Shown: in pieces, positions 16,601-26,121 of the stretch
Layout of the letters: the number at the start of each line of letters is the position of its first letter
Position numbering within the stretch: position 1 is the stretch's first letter
Source: JADHUC01 sp964617665
Lineage (GTDB): Bacteria > Planctomycetota > Planctomycetia > Pirellulales > Pirellulaceae
Assembly: GCA_964617665.1 (NCBI GenBank)
Contig: CAZUAH010000050.1
Location: 1-43,236 of the forward strand
DNA: 43,236 nt
Direction of reading: 5' to 3'
Made by a program: the position numbers and the translations under genes
Notes under the pieces: generated by a model
Databases searched by the model: none
The model's input: the letters and a program-made list of their open reading frames with translations, nothing else
Told to the model about the DNA's origin: nothing

Positions 16601-19095
16601 AGATCTCCATTGGGACAGAGCGCCGTACGCGAGATGGTCGGTTGCTGGGCCCTTCACCGCGATTGGTTCGTTACAGTCGCCTGGGTCTGACGGATCAATC
16701 GCTGATCGTGGGCAAAGACAATGGCATCAAGAACATAGCGGTTTGGATCCGAAGTAAGGATGTCCCTGTCCCGCCGCGGACCGAACCTGGCGAGAAACCC
16801 GTGCTCCGCGCCTCGGGCGGCCGATTCGAGCCGAGGCTGCTCGTGTTTCAAGCTCCTCATACGCTTGTGCTGAACAACGAGGAAACCAATGTCGTGAATT
16901 TCCATTGGGCTCCGCTCGGGAGCGTACCTTTCAATCGTCTGGTGCGGGCTCAGCAGCGCGTCGAACATGCGATCGAACGCCCGAGCGTGTTGCCGGGGTC
17001 TGTCAAATCCAACTACCACCCCTGGATGAAGTCGTGGCTGTTTCCGTGCAAGCACCCGTATTTCGCGGCGTCCGCAGATGACGGCACGTTTCGCATTGAG
17101 AACCTCCCGCTCGGCGAATGGGAATTCTGGGTCTGGCACGAACGCACGGCGTATCTGAAGACCGACCACTGGCCGAAGGGCCGATTCACGCTGAAGATCG
17201 AAGCGGGGACGAATGACCTGGGCGACGTCAAACTCCATGCGGATTTGTTCGAGGAGAAAGACGAGGGCGAAAGTGCGGCGAAGCAGGGGACGGCTGATTC
17301 CGAGGAAGCAAAGGACCCGCAACCGTCGCAGAAGCTGGGAACGCTCACAGGTCGATTCATCTACGATGGCGAACCGCCAAAGCCGGAGAAGATCTCAATT
17401 TCGACAGAGCGCCGCTCGAAAGATAATCGGTCGGTGTGGACGGATTCGCAATTGGTTCATTACAGTCGCCTTGGTTTAATGGATCAATCGCTGATCGTGG
17501 GCAAAGACCGTGGCATCAAGAACATAGTGGTTTGGATCCGGAATAGGGATGTCCCGATTCCGCCGCGGACCGAAGCTGGCGAGAAACCCGTGCTCCGCGC
17601 CACGGGCGGGCAATTCGAGCCGCGGCTGCTCGTGTTTCAAGCTCCCCGCACGCTTGTGCTGAAGAACGAGGAAACCGAGGAAACCAATGTCGTGAATTTC
17701 CATTGGCATTCGCTCGCGAGCGTGCCTTTCAATCGTGTGGTGCCGACTCAGCAGACGGTCGAGCATACGATCGAACGCCCGGACGTGTTTCCGGGGCCAG
17801 TCAAATCCAACTACCACCCCTGGATGAAGTCGTGGCTGTTTCCGTGCAGGCACCCATATTTTGCGACGTCCGCAGATGACGGCACGTTTCGCATAGAGAA
17901 CCTCCCGCTGGGCGAATGGGAATTCTGGGTCTGGCACGAACGCACGGGGCGTCTGAAAACGGACCACTGGCCGAAGGGCCGAGATACGCTGAAGATCGAC
18001 GCGGGGGCGAATGACCTGGGCGTCGTCAAACTCGACCCGGGTCTATTCGAGGAAAAGGACGAGGGCGAAAAGGCGGGGCAACCGGACAATACCGCAGACC
18101 GCGAACTCGACAAACCACGTACCGGTCAAATCGACGGTCAACTCGCGGATACGAAAGGCGAGGCGGTTTCCGTTGCTGGCGCCGTTGTGTTCCTCTGCGA
18201 TGCGAAGACCGGTTATCCAGTCCTGGCAACAACGAAGAAGCCGCTCGATCCGGACTCACCGCAAAAGAACTGGATCCGCGAAGTCTGGCACGCGGTGACG
18301 GACGAACGTGGGGGGTTCGAGTTCAAGGGAGTGCCGTTGGGACACTATCGTCTCGTTGCACAATCTTGGCTGGGTACGGAAGGCATTCCCTGGCTGGATC
18401 CTGAGCCCCGTCGGGAACCATTCGGGGACACGAGCCCCAACGTTCGGATTGACGGAATCGCGGAAGGGATCGCGTTAACGAGTGAGACGCCGGTTCGTGT
18501 CACAGTGCGAAAGCTGGGCAACGGCGTTCTGAGGATCGTCAACGACCCCAAGGAAGCCAACGCGTTCTTGCTGGTCAGTCGTCAACGCCCATTCGGTGAT
18601 CCCGTCCTCGGGCCGGAGGCCTGGGGTGAGAAGTTCTTTGCCAAGCTGATTGCCATTACGCACATGTCGGAACCCTACGTAGTCTTCTCTGGTCTTCCCG
18701 ACGGCCAGGACGTGCACGTGGGATTGGTCAATTACGACAATAGTGTCGGAGTCGGCGGCGGGAGCTACCGAGTGGGGCAGAAGAGAGAGGTGTCGTTGCG
18801 AATTCTTGCCGGCTGGAGCAACGGGCATTACGATCCACCCGACCGTTTGCTCAAACTCGTCGAACACTTCGAAGAGCATTCTCTGAGCGTCTCCAAGCTG
18901 ATTGGCCTGGAACTGACCGACGCGCACAACTACAAGGAACTCCGTCGAATCCTGGCCGAAGATCCCAACCGGTTGGTCGATGTCGACGGCCTAGGCAAGC
19001 TCCCATTCGTCGATCTTCTTGCAGCATCGAGCTATAAGGAATTGAGAGCCTCTCATCGAGCCCGGCGAGAGCGACGCACGCGCATCACCCCCTGA
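13606..19095 (+). CDS. BlaR1-like M56 metallopeptidase with duplicated C-terminal beta-sandwich modules
   Basis: The 1829-residue product is an integral-membrane zinc protease fused to a very long extracytoplasmic tail. Membrane segments lie near residues 12-40, 50-75, 166-185 and 382-403. The M56 site is H265-E-L-A-H269, with E306 in ERERACDD as probable third ligand. After the last membrane segment come a 'GKWYGEKEG' module (about 460-570) resembling the GxW modules of the neighbouring kinase, a helical TPR-like stretch (about 715-830), a beta-rich domain, and two 263-residue repeats starting at 980 and 1243. Each repeat ends with HPYFA, SADDGTFRIENLPLGEWEFW and VWHE, a cupredoxin/carboxypeptidase-regulatory-like pattern. 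A further Cna-B-like domain follows at about 1505-1600. It overlaps the BlaI gene by four bases. By analogy with BlaR1 it should sense a signal outside and inactivate the repressor inside; the tail replaces the usual penicillin-binding sensor, so the ligand is unknown and may be a polysaccharide or a metal. Confidence 0.88.
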   Translation: MNALDWLQPLGEPDGGFTVLLSLTLFHFLWQGCIISAVVYANGWVLRRSPATVRYWLHVGALLLMVACVSVTFTIVSMSQNKTLANSALASESTSSNLADATIVVGLEVDPPIVRPESDLPTDVLDRADLRAEGLGSLSETDQSIDVAVIEEEKADSPASAIAGISPWLTVFYFTGLAVMLFRLTRSLRRGHRLKRESTVVDDEALLVMVKRQAGRVGLKTAPAVALCSRVTVLTVIGVIKPVILLPASLAMGLAPQQLEALLAHELAHIRRFDLVVNLLQRLVEALLFFHPAVWFVSRRVSIERERACDDTVVAAGWQRVNYADALVRMAELSSSPHNSQFADQVTAVAASGGKPSDLKRRVLRLLGHDDLPKVRLTQAGLTMFVVVLTLAVLAPLLVRAWAQSDGARPTGDETERAADLAASDTEVPRSESEQGKPPRPEMGDGRGIVPETNRLPNEQKLSGKWYGEKEGIKVWLTFHSPVEARWKVYTGRARIGVSFRNVIDEEAGVINLWFDYKWVTGDKKGQSGSQVLGQVRDGARDTLLLNILPTDLYQPSDRYRPVKDIVLNRAVSKDGDEPKIDRRSDIPGSREPSVREEQRAPDADQQLIETIDAIRIFECRKIIQKFDDAGKIRRACEARERLANRLERITQQPFESFTRPIRPDPNRAGLPSEDGGDGVGIQIHLDGVWSTGHGTAADWKDSIIRKQKRYRTDRRRLFFQAGQAYRKMGDLESAKRILQAGLKGSEVYDEPVEKLISKYWPVSDDEGARSLGSDSRAWVIIGFLRELASVLRDLGDLDGAIAVQTRLMLAHFSAEWDQPSAGPTRRARELWQMIREKRGPLPPLFWFNVLDEENPSITFDLSSARQKGSILQFHDQNVTATPTHDFDELKVTAEFHGKGGFIDCYMIPGGGQAVSLGSIGFNRPGSDAAQTVSKTIKAPANTGLIQFAVRGTEERVGKVTVEATFRKRADAKKPRPSQKSGTLTGRFLYDGEPPKPEKISIGTERRTRDGRLLGPSPRLVRYSRLGLTDQSLIVGKDNGIKNIAVWIRSKDVPVPPRTEPGEKPVLRASGGRFEPRLLVFQAPHTLVLNNEETNVVNFHWAPLGSVPFNRLVRAQQRVEHAIERPSVLPGSVKSNYHPWMKSWLFPCKHPYFAASADDGTFRIENLPLGEWEFWVWHERTAYLKTDHWPKGRFTLKIEAGTNDLGDVKLHADLFEEKDEGESAAKQGTADSEEAKDPQPSQKLGTLTGRFIYDGEPPKPEKISISTERRSKDNRSVWTDSQLVHYSRLGLMDQSLIVGKDRGIKNIVVWIRNRDVPIPPRTEAGEKPVLRATGGQFEPRLLVFQAPRTLVLKNEETEETNVVNFHWHSLASVPFNRVVPTQQTVEHTIERPDVFPGPVKSNYHPWMKSWLFPCRHPYFATSADDGTFRIENLPLGEWEFWVWHERTGRLKTDHWPKGRDTLKIDAGANDLGVVKLDPGLFEEKDEGEKAGQPDNTADRELDKPRTGQIDGQLADTKGEAVSVAGAVVFLCDAKTGYPVLATTKKPLDPDSPQKNWIREVWHAVTDERGGFEFKGVPLGHYRLVAQSWLGTEGIPWLDPEPRREPFGDTSPNVRIDGIAEGIALTSETPVRVTVRKLGNGVLRIVNDPKEANAFLLVSRQRPFGDPVLGPEAWGEKFFAKLIAITHMSEPYVVFSGLPDGQDVHVGLVNYDNSVGVGGGSYRVGQKREVSLRILAGWSNGHYDPPDRLLKLVEHFEEHSLSVSKLIGLELTDAHNYKELRRILAEDPNRLVDVDGLGKLPFVDLLAASSYKELRASHRARRERRTRITP
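16543..18069 (+). repeat. intragenic tandem repeat in the M56 gene (two units of about 730 bases, period 789)
   Basis: The unit at 16543-17271 recurs at 17332-18069 in the same reading frame. Long stretches are identical, for example around the 'HPWMKSWLFPC' and 'DDGTFRIENLPLGEWEF' codons, while differences cluster in a few variable positions (such as the AYLKTDHW against GRLKTDHW stretch) plus a 9-base in-frame insertion that repeats the 'EET' codons in the second unit. This is a domain duplication, recent enough to be visible at base level. Confidence 0.9.
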
Positions 19096-19201
19096 CGCGC
19101 ACTGCACTCGACACGACGCCGTCCACTACAAGACCCCACATACACGTTTGTGGACACTGCGTCGCCGATCGCCCAATGAATCGAAGCGTTGACATCATCT
19201 T
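19096..19201. terminator. possible shared hairpin between convergent genes
   Basis: The 106-base gap between the convergent M56 and kinase genes contains an interrupted inverted repeat at 19114-19164: CGACGC and GTCCAC on the left pair with GTGGAC and GCGTCG on the right, with a loop of about 23 bases. It may slow transcription from both sides. No U-tract is present, so this is tentative. Confidence 0.3.
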
Positions 19202-22200
19202 TCATGGCTTCTCGATGGCTTTCAGTAACCGAGTCAGAGCTTCGACAGCATCCTTATTGCCCCCCTGATTGCCGATCGCGGCTTCGATTGCTGGTCGCAT
19301 CGTTCGGACCTTATCTGGAAATTGCCCAAGCACCTCCAAAGATGCGGCGGCAACGTCAGCGAGCGGAAGTGGCGACTGGAGGTTGATCTTGACGTATCTG
19401 GCCAGTTCGTCAATGGCCGGCTCAGCGTCATCTCCTAGCTTGACCAGAGACTGGACGTCCATCATTGTGAAGGATCCACGCTTCGACGCGACTTTGGCGA
19501 TCGCCTGAGCCAAATCACGCCTCCACTCGGCAAAATCCGCCTTTAGACCGCTTTCCTGTAATCGACTAACAGCATACCCCATGTGGTCTAGTTCATCGCC
19601 TGTCAACCAGTTGTGCAACACATCCACGTATTGTTTCTCGGTCCATGATGTTCGAAGGATTTCAACAGCCGCTTCGATCATCTCGTGATCTCGCGATTCC
19701 TCCGCCCAAGCCGCGATACGCTCGGCAAATTTCCTGTGACGCTTGACGTAATGAGCAAGATCTTGGGGTTTCGCAAGAAGCTTGGCAAGCGCCGCTGCCG
19801 CTCTCACCGCTTTCTCATCGGTTTCCGGCGTGGCGGCGGTGTAGTCGACGGCCAGGACGGGGTGAATCAGCGTCCGACGAGCCTTCGCCACGAGGCTCAA
19901 GTAGCTTGAACGCGAAGGAGACCGGGCCTTAATCTCTGCGAGTCTCGTCAGGACTTGATGGGGATACCATGTGGATAATTGATCGAGTCGTCGTTTCGCG
20001 TCCCCAGAGCCAGAAAAAGCAGCACGTTGATCGGATAGCATTTCCAGCGACCGCAAATAGTGCCCCGTAACAATTGGTGTCCGCTTCAGTGCGGGGGGTG
20101 TATTTCCGCTCAGCAGCGTGATCGCGACAGCGACCTGCCTGGGTGAATCCATGACACTCTCGGCCATCGATTCCTCGGATCGATCACGCAGATCAAGCAA
20201 ATGCTCCAACCGAAGATTCAGAACCGCAAGCACGGCTTGGCGAGTCGATTCGTCGAGCGAGACATGATCGATCACCTGGCAGAGAGTAGATGATTTTGCA
20301 CTGACTGCCGATTCAAGCTGTGGTTTGCCATCCAGTTGCTTGGATTCCTCACGCAGTTCGCTAATCAGAGGTCCAAGAGCTTTCGAGACCATGTCGCGCT
20401 GCTCCTCGGTGGCCTCGTTCCAATCAACTCCCTCGAGCGGTCCCATGGTGGGTTCCGCAAACACTTCGCGCAGGCAACTTACGTCGCCGTCCGGGATCTT
20501 GACGAACAGCTCACCGAGCCATTGGATCTGGAGGTCATGAGGGATCGCTAACGAGCGTTTTTGTATCACGAAAAACCAGCAGAGCAGGTTTGTGTCGGAC
20601 GCCTCGCCTGCATCCGCCTCGGTCAGATACTTGGCTGCCTCTCCCGCGTCTTTCACGCATGCGGCCAGGGCAGTTCGCGTTCGTATCCGAGTCGGAAGAT
20701 CACCGTCGCGGATCAACCGGTTCATAGCCCGAAACGTCGCTGGCCATCCGTCTTCCCCGTCGGCGAGCCGTTTGTGCATCTCGGCAAACAGGAGCATCGC
20801 ATAGTCACGTTTGCGGGAATCGGCACTAGCGAGCATATCAGCCACGATCCTGTCCGCTTCGGATCGGTCTACCGCCATCACGCGCTCGATGGGTACGCCC
20901 AGGATATGACGATATACCTTGCGGAACGGCCGTGACTGGTCCAGCAGAATCTCGTATAGCGAACCGTCGATCCAAATTGGCAGGTTCTCTAACTCTTTGA
21001 AGTACATCCGGCACAGCAGTGCGCCGGCTTCAAGTGCCAGCTTCGCACCTTCGTTGGCCGGACGCGTCCCGGATAGCTCGACAACGCTCTTCGCCGCGTA
21101 ATGCCTCGCCTCGACTTGTTGCTCGAATCTCATTTGGGCCATCCAGTCCGCGAGCGTTCGACCTTCGTAAACCGGCTCGTTGGGAATAGGGTGGCTGAGC
21201 GCCTGCAGGCGTGCGACCTGTTTCACAAGGCTCCGTACCTCTGGATGGTCGGGGCCGAGTTTCTCTCGGGCCGTCGCAAGCTGGCTGTTTGTCTCGGCCA
21301 ATTTGAGCTGCAGGTTCAACGTCTCCAGTTGCTTGCTCGCCTGGGCGGCGCGTTCGACGGTTTCGACCGCCGTGGGAGCTCTCTGGATTGTTGCGATTAC
21401 CGTGTCGGATCGCTTGACGATCACTTGCTGTGGCGTGACTTCCACTCCGTCGGACGGCGAGTCGATGCGGATTTCATATTTCCCGGATCGGACCTTGATC
21501 GTATTCGGCCCTTGCGCAACGACCAGAGAGTCCACGACCTTACCGTCCTTGACAACGCCTACGTGGATGTTGTCGACTTTGGACTCGATGCGAATTTCGC
21601 CGCGATCGGTCTGCAAGATGATCACGACGCCGAGGAAGACCGTAGCAGCAAGACCAAGCAACGCGATGGCAATACGCGGCCAATAGGTTCGCGTCTGGAG
21701 TTTCGGGGCGTCACTGGGCATCGACTTCCTAGGAGGCACGGCACGTTCGCCATCCGGTTCCTCAGGCCAAATCTGATCCAGGCTCGCCCGAATGCTCGCG
21801 GCAGATCGCTGGTCGTCTTCGTCATCGGTTGGCGAGTAAGCCTGATCTCTCAACGCCTGAAGGTCTGCGCCATCGGTGAACTCCTCCAACCGCTCCGCAA
21901 CCTCTTGCGCACTGGAAACGCGTTCATCTTGATTCTTGCTGAGCATCGATGAAACGAGTTCGACGAACGGTTCCGGCAAGTCGTCGCGAAAGTCGCTCAG
22001 CCGCGGTATGTCATCCGCAGCCAGGCGGCGCAGGTGTTCAAGGATCGGAATATCCGCAGAACGTCCGTGCGGAGGCGTGCCCGCAAGCAGCTTGAACAGC
22101 GTCGCGCCGAGCGCGTAAATGTCGGCTCGCGCACCAACATTACGGCCATCCGCCTGTTCCGGCGCCATGTAGTCGAGCGTTCCCAGCAATTGGCCGACCG

Positions 22201-22970
22201 TTGTGTGCAAACTCACCTCGCCGACGGCCGATTGGATTCGCGCCAATCCGAAGTCGAGAATCTTGACGCTGCCCTGATCGTCGATGATCAAATTGCTCGG
22301 TTTGATGTCACGGTGGACGACTCCCTTCTGATGGGCGTACACGAGCCCGTGAGCCGCCTCGGCCGCTATCTGGCACGCATCTGCGACCGACAGGGGACCC
22401 AAGCGCCGAGAAACGCGAGTCAGGTCAACGCCATCAATCTTCTCCATCACCAGGTACGAGGTATTACGAAACAGTCCGGCATCCGTCGCCCGGACGATTA
22501 CCGGATGATCGAGCGCGCCGACTGCGCGCATTTCTCGCGCGAATCGATCTCGAGACATGCCGTGTTGCTGATGGCTGGGGAGAAGTACTTTGAGAGCGAC
22601 GTCGCGTCCGAGATGCATGTGTCGCAGCAAAAACGATGCTCATCCCGCCGCGTCCGATTACGCGTTGAAGCTCGTAGTCGCCCAGACGTGATTGCGGCTG
22701 GTCATTCGCATCGGAGGATATCCCGGCATCGTCGTCGGCAAATTGCCTCTCCGCCATTTGCTCGATCCAAGCCGGCGAGTCCTCTTCAGTGCCGGACTTC
22801 AGTCGCAGCGTTCGGATCAAGGTGTCACTCGCGCCGTCTAACTCGGTCAACGTGTCCTCACAGGTTGGGCAATCGACCACGTGCAGTTCGATCTGCTCGC
22901 TCAAATCGTCGCTCAGCCGTCCGGCCAAGTACCCTTCAAGTTGCTCTGACGAATAGCATGTGGTCATCAT
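19202..22970 (-). pseudogene. transmembrane Ser/Thr protein kinase gene with frameshift in the glycine-rich loop
   Basis: Two frames together encode one kinase of about 1255 residues. The first (start ATGATG at 22970/22967 after a GGAG) holds an HxxxCxxC motif (H30, C34, C37) and the kinase opening LGDYELQRVIGRGGMSIVFAATH. The second continues with MHLGRDVALKVLL, HRDIKPSN, DFG and APE, a transmembrane segment near IAIALLGLAATVFLGVVII, and a HEAT-like helical tail to 19202. The switch must occur between 22612 and 22640, next to a run of five T on the coding strand (22629-22633) and a CACA stretch. The change is +1 (or -2). A two-base loss in CACA would restore a family-length loop. It may be a real lesion, a sequencing error or, less likely, programmed frameshifting. 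Without the loop the downstream frame (from a TTG at 22630) should not bind ATP. It lies divergent to an ECF sigma gene, its likely partner. Confidence 0.8.
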
Positions 22971-23093
22971 CCCATGCTCCGTTGCGTGATTACGCCATTC
23001 CGGGACGAGAACGACCAAATGTGCTCACGTCCGATGTTTGTGGTATAAAGAAGTAGGAACTCCGTACAGTGTTCCTCTATAGGGTAACAACGA

Positions 23094-23702
23094 GTGGCGC
23101 GTGACACGTCTTTCTCGGGAAACGGATCGAACGGCTCAAGCAGCTTGAGTCTTGCCGAGCGATTGAAGGACGGATCCGCGTCGGCGTGGGGCGACTTGGT
23201 CCGGCTGTATGGCCCGCTCGTTGACCGTTGGTGCCGCAACGCAAGCGTGCCGACGGACGCCATCCCGGACGTGGCCCAGGAGGTTTTTCTTGCCGTGTTT
23301 CGGCGAGTCGATCGTTTCGATCCGGACATTCCCAACGCGACGTTTCGCGGCTGGTTGTGGACGGTAGCGCGAAGCCGCATCGTCGAATACTATCGAAAAA
23401 GAAACGATGGCGATGTTGCCCCCGGCGGATCGAGCGCGCTGGCCCGGCTTCAATCTGTTGCAGACCCAGTTCCGGTCCACGAACCAACCGAACCGGACGA
23501 AGCATCTGCCTTGCTCCGCCGGGCGTTGGCGCAAATCCACGCCGAGTTCACGACCGGCACATGGGATCTATTCTGGCGGGCGACTGTTCTGGGGCACCCG
23601 ACCGACTTGATTGCCAACGAAAATGGAGTCACCACGGCTGCAGTGCGGCAAGCAAAGAGCCGAGTCTTGAGGAGGCTGCGGAAACAGTTGGGAGACCGAT
23701 GA
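23094..23702 (+). CDS. ECF-type RNA polymerase sigma factor
   Basis: The 202-residue product has sigma region 2 at about residues 22-95 (SAWGDLVRLYGPLVDRWCR, then DVAQEVFLAVFRRVDRFD and TFRGWLWTVARSRIVEYYRK) and region 4 at about 135-200 (WDLFWRATVLGHPTDLIANE, with helix-turn-helix VTTAAVRQAKSRVLRRLRKQ). Start is a GTG at 23094, preceded by AGGG at suitable spacing. It is transcribed away from the frameshifted kinase across a 123-base region, and that kinase has an anti-sigma-like HxxxCxxC, so the two probably form a unit. If the kinase is truly inactive the sigma factor may be unregulated or itself silent. The region-2 'WLWTVARSRIVEYYRKR' pattern is the one common in planctomycete ECF factors linked to Ser/Thr kinases. 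Confidence 0.9.
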   Translation: MARDTSFSGNGSNGSSSLSLAERLKDGSASAWGDLVRLYGPLVDRWCRNASVPTDAIPDVAQEVFLAVFRRVDRFDPDIPNATFRGWLWTVARSRIVEYYRKRNDGDVAPGGSSALARLQSVADPVPVHEPTEPDEASALLRRALAQIHAEFTTGTWDLFWRATVLGHPTDLIANENGVTTAAVRQAKSRVLRRLRKQLGDR

Positions 23703-23759
23703 CACATCTGCAAGTCCGAGTCCATGCAATATGGCAGTTCCCGTCGAGCGTTAGGTGCT

Positions 23760-26084
23760 TTAGCGTTTGACGACTTCGAAGGGTATGGCCGGTAGAGGGC
23801 CGAGGAATGATCTGTACTCTCGCGTCTTGCCTTCTCTGTTTGTTTCCGTCCTCTTCTGAAACCCATTGACGATCAGGTTGCCCTTCAAGCCCGGCTTGGC
23901 CTTCTCGGCGTCGCCGTGAAGCACGAATGTCACCGTCCGGTCTGCGCAGGAGACAAGCTCGACGGTGATCCCCTCGGGCGGATCGCTCAATTCGAGTTGA
24001 ATCTCACCTCGGCTCGCGTCCCAAGGCGCATAGACTTGCACCTCGGCTTGCCCGTCAGCGGGGATCTCTATCGGTTGCTCGACGAGCAGCCTCCAACTGC
24101 TTTGGAAAGTACTAGGATCCTCGGGGCGTTTCGGTGGGTTTCCGGATCCGGGCAATATGAGTGTCAGCTCTTCGACGGGCACCAGATGCCTGTAGATGAA
24201 GGCCTGCATCATATCTTCGGCCGGCGCGGCGGTGCGCACGACCTCTTCGCCATCGATCGTAGCTCGGCCTTCCAGTGTGAGGTTAATCGGTTCGAAGCCC
24301 AACCACCGCGCCAGCGCCAACGTCACGCGGACCTTGTCCTGGCCGGCTTGTACCAGACCGCCATCCATCAGGATTCCCGCGGGGTCACCCTGAAAAGAGA
24401 GAGCAATCTCGCCATCGAAGCCGTCTTTGCGCAAGGCATAAATCGTGATGGGCTTCAGCTGCCAACTGACGGCATTGATGGCGGACGGCACGACGCGCAG
24501 CTCGAAATCGGGGCGCGGCAGGCTAATCCGCAGTCGGTAGGCGTATTCCGGACCGCCCTCATGCTGGGCATCGCCCAGGCGAACGAAATAGGTTCCGTCG
24601 GCCGGCAACGCAAATTGGATCCGCGAATCGGCGTGGTGTGTGTTCAGGGCGTCGGCCTTGTCTTCATGGTCGTCGTTGAAGGCCAATCGTTTGCCCGCGG
24701 CATCGGTCAGCTCAAGCACGGAATCCAACGGCGAAGCAAGTCTGCGAGCGGTGACTTCTGCGACAACCTGATCACCGGCGCGGCCTTCGATGCGGAATAC
24801 GTCCCAGTCGCCAGGGCGATCGATACGACCGTTGACGATCACGGGAAGCGTCACCGGCTGCGCGGCCCGTGGCGAATCATTCGATTCCTTTTCCAGGCAT
24901 TCCGGCAGTGTATCAACCGCAAAGGACACGGTGTTCGAGTTGGCGTTGCCCTTGTTCACGGAAAGGGGATGTATTCCCGCGACCTTGTCCCGGGTATCCA
25001 TAGTCAGCTTGTCCACGGGCAGGTTCCAGCCCGTAAGCGCGACGTTGGTTTGTCCTCCGGCGGGGCCGCCCAGCGGAAAGATGCTGGTGACAAAAGGAAT
25101 CTCGCCAATGGTGATGCGATACACGAAATCCGGACGGCCGCGGTAGATGGCGTCCTTGATTTCGACCACGTATTGCCCGTCCTCCGGAACCTCGAACAAG
25201 AGGACCGGATCCGGATGGAAGTGATAGTCGTCGTGGTAGGCCAACTCGTTCCCGTCGGCATCGCACAGCGTCAACGTAGCCTGGAACCAACCGGGCACGG
25301 CGTCGGCCAGGTAAGGGACCAATTCCCTTGCGGCGGCGGCGATGACCAACCGTTGCCCCTTTCGAGCCTCGAAGCGGAAGCGATCTGAGTCGCCGGGCGT
25401 GAACCGCCTGGCTCGCCAGTCCACGTAGTCCGGCTCGTGGGGAACAAGCTGACCGTTGGCAACGGCCGGCAGCGTGATATCCGTTGTCACCTTGGGCGGA
25501 AAGCGGAGTGGGCTTGGGTAGCCCTGCGCTTCCGGATCGAGCCCCGGCACCTGCTCCAGAAACTCGGGCAGCTGGCCCACACAGAACCGGATCGGATTCG
25601 ATACACCCCGAGACGATTCCACTCTCATTTCTCGCCGGCCGGGCTCTGCGTTTGCTGCAATCTTGACTTCGAGTGCCAAGGCTTCGCTGATGGCAGGTTG
25701 GGCCCGCCGTCGCGTTGTCTCGCCCAGGTAGACGGCGATCTTTCTTTCGATCCCGGCGATGTCCAAGCGGGTCTTTTCGTCCCGCTTGTCGAACGCGACC
25801 GAATTGAGTTTCCTGAGCTCTTGCCGCAGAGCGCCGACCTCATCGGACTTCATGGGCTCGATCTCATTGAGCACTTTTGCCTCAACGCCTGAACCGGAGA
25901 AATACACACGTTTGACGCGATCCAGGTATCGCCCGCCCAGAGTGATCTGAACCGTGGTACCCTGCTGCCCGCCGGCCGGGTATAAATAGCCGAGTTGTGG
26001 CCTAATCTCCTGCGCCCAAGCAGCGGAAAAGGAGACTAGCAGGATCGCCAAGCCCCATACCATCATTTTCGGAGATCGGCTCAT
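23760..26084 (-). CDS. secreted protein with PPC (pre-peptidase C-terminal) domains
   Basis: The 774-residue product starts at the ATG at 26084, which has a near-perfect GGAGGA seven bases upstream; an in-frame ATG at 26108 lacks one. A signal peptide (MSRSPKMMVWGLAILLVSFS, then AAWAQ) is followed by an IPT/TIG-like opening (YLYPAGGQQGTTVQITLGGRY) and a coiled helical insert. At least two PPC-like beta-sandwich domains follow, one at about residues 215-325 and one at about 405-520 (ESNDSPRAAQPVTLPVIVNG, DWDVFRIEGRAGDQVVAEV, FNDDHEDKAD, GTYFVRLGD). The C-terminal third is beta-rich. It is the last gene of the DUF1549/DUF1501 cluster, where such proteins are regularly found in planctomycetes. 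No enzymatic motif is visible; binding to polymers or a structural role on the cell surface is likely. Confidence 0.85.
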   Translation of the reverse strand: MSRSPKMMVWGLAILLVSFSAAWAQEIRPQLGYLYPAGGQQGTTVQITLGGRYLDRVKRVYFSGSGVEAKVLNEIEPMKSDEVGALRQELRKLNSVAFDKRDEKTRLDIAGIERKIAVYLGETTRRRAQPAISEALALEVKIAANAEPGRREMRVESSRGVSNPIRFCVGQLPEFLEQVPGLDPEAQGYPSPLRFPPKVTTDITLPAVANGQLVPHEPDYVDWRARRFTPGDSDRFRFEARKGQRLVIAAAARELVPYLADAVPGWFQATLTLCDADGNELAYHDDYHFHPDPVLLFEVPEDGQYVVEIKDAIYRGRPDFVYRITIGEIPFVTSIFPLGGPAGGQTNVALTGWNLPVDKLTMDTRDKVAGIHPLSVNKGNANSNTVSFAVDTLPECLEKESNDSPRAAQPVTLPVIVNGRIDRPGDWDVFRIEGRAGDQVVAEVTARRLASPLDSVLELTDAAGKRLAFNDDHEDKADALNTHHADSRIQFALPADGTYFVRLGDAQHEGGPEYAYRLRISLPRPDFELRVVPSAINAVSWQLKPITIYALRKDGFDGEIALSFQGDPAGILMDGGLVQAGQDKVRVTLALARWLGFEPINLTLEGRATIDGEEVVRTAAPAEDMMQAFIYRHLVPVEELTLILPGSGNPPKRPEDPSTFQSSWRLLVEQPIEIPADGQAEVQVYAPWDASRGEIQLELSDPPEGITVELVSCADRTVTFVLHGDAEKAKPGLKGNLIVNGFQKRTETNREGKTREYRSFLGPLPAIPFEVVKR

Positions 26085-26121
26085 TCGTTCCTCCAGTCGT
26101 TTAGGCAAGCGGCGAAGGGTG

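Noticed and set aside
13606..19095. Assignment of the BlaI/M56 pair as a beta-lactam resistance operon
   Set aside because: The M56 protein lacks a penicillin-binding sensor domain and no beta-lactamase gene is present nearby.
23916..25388. 490-codon plus-strand open frame opposite the PPC gene
   Set aside because: Antisense shadow; the minus-strand gene has a signal peptide, strong ribosome site and PPC motifs.
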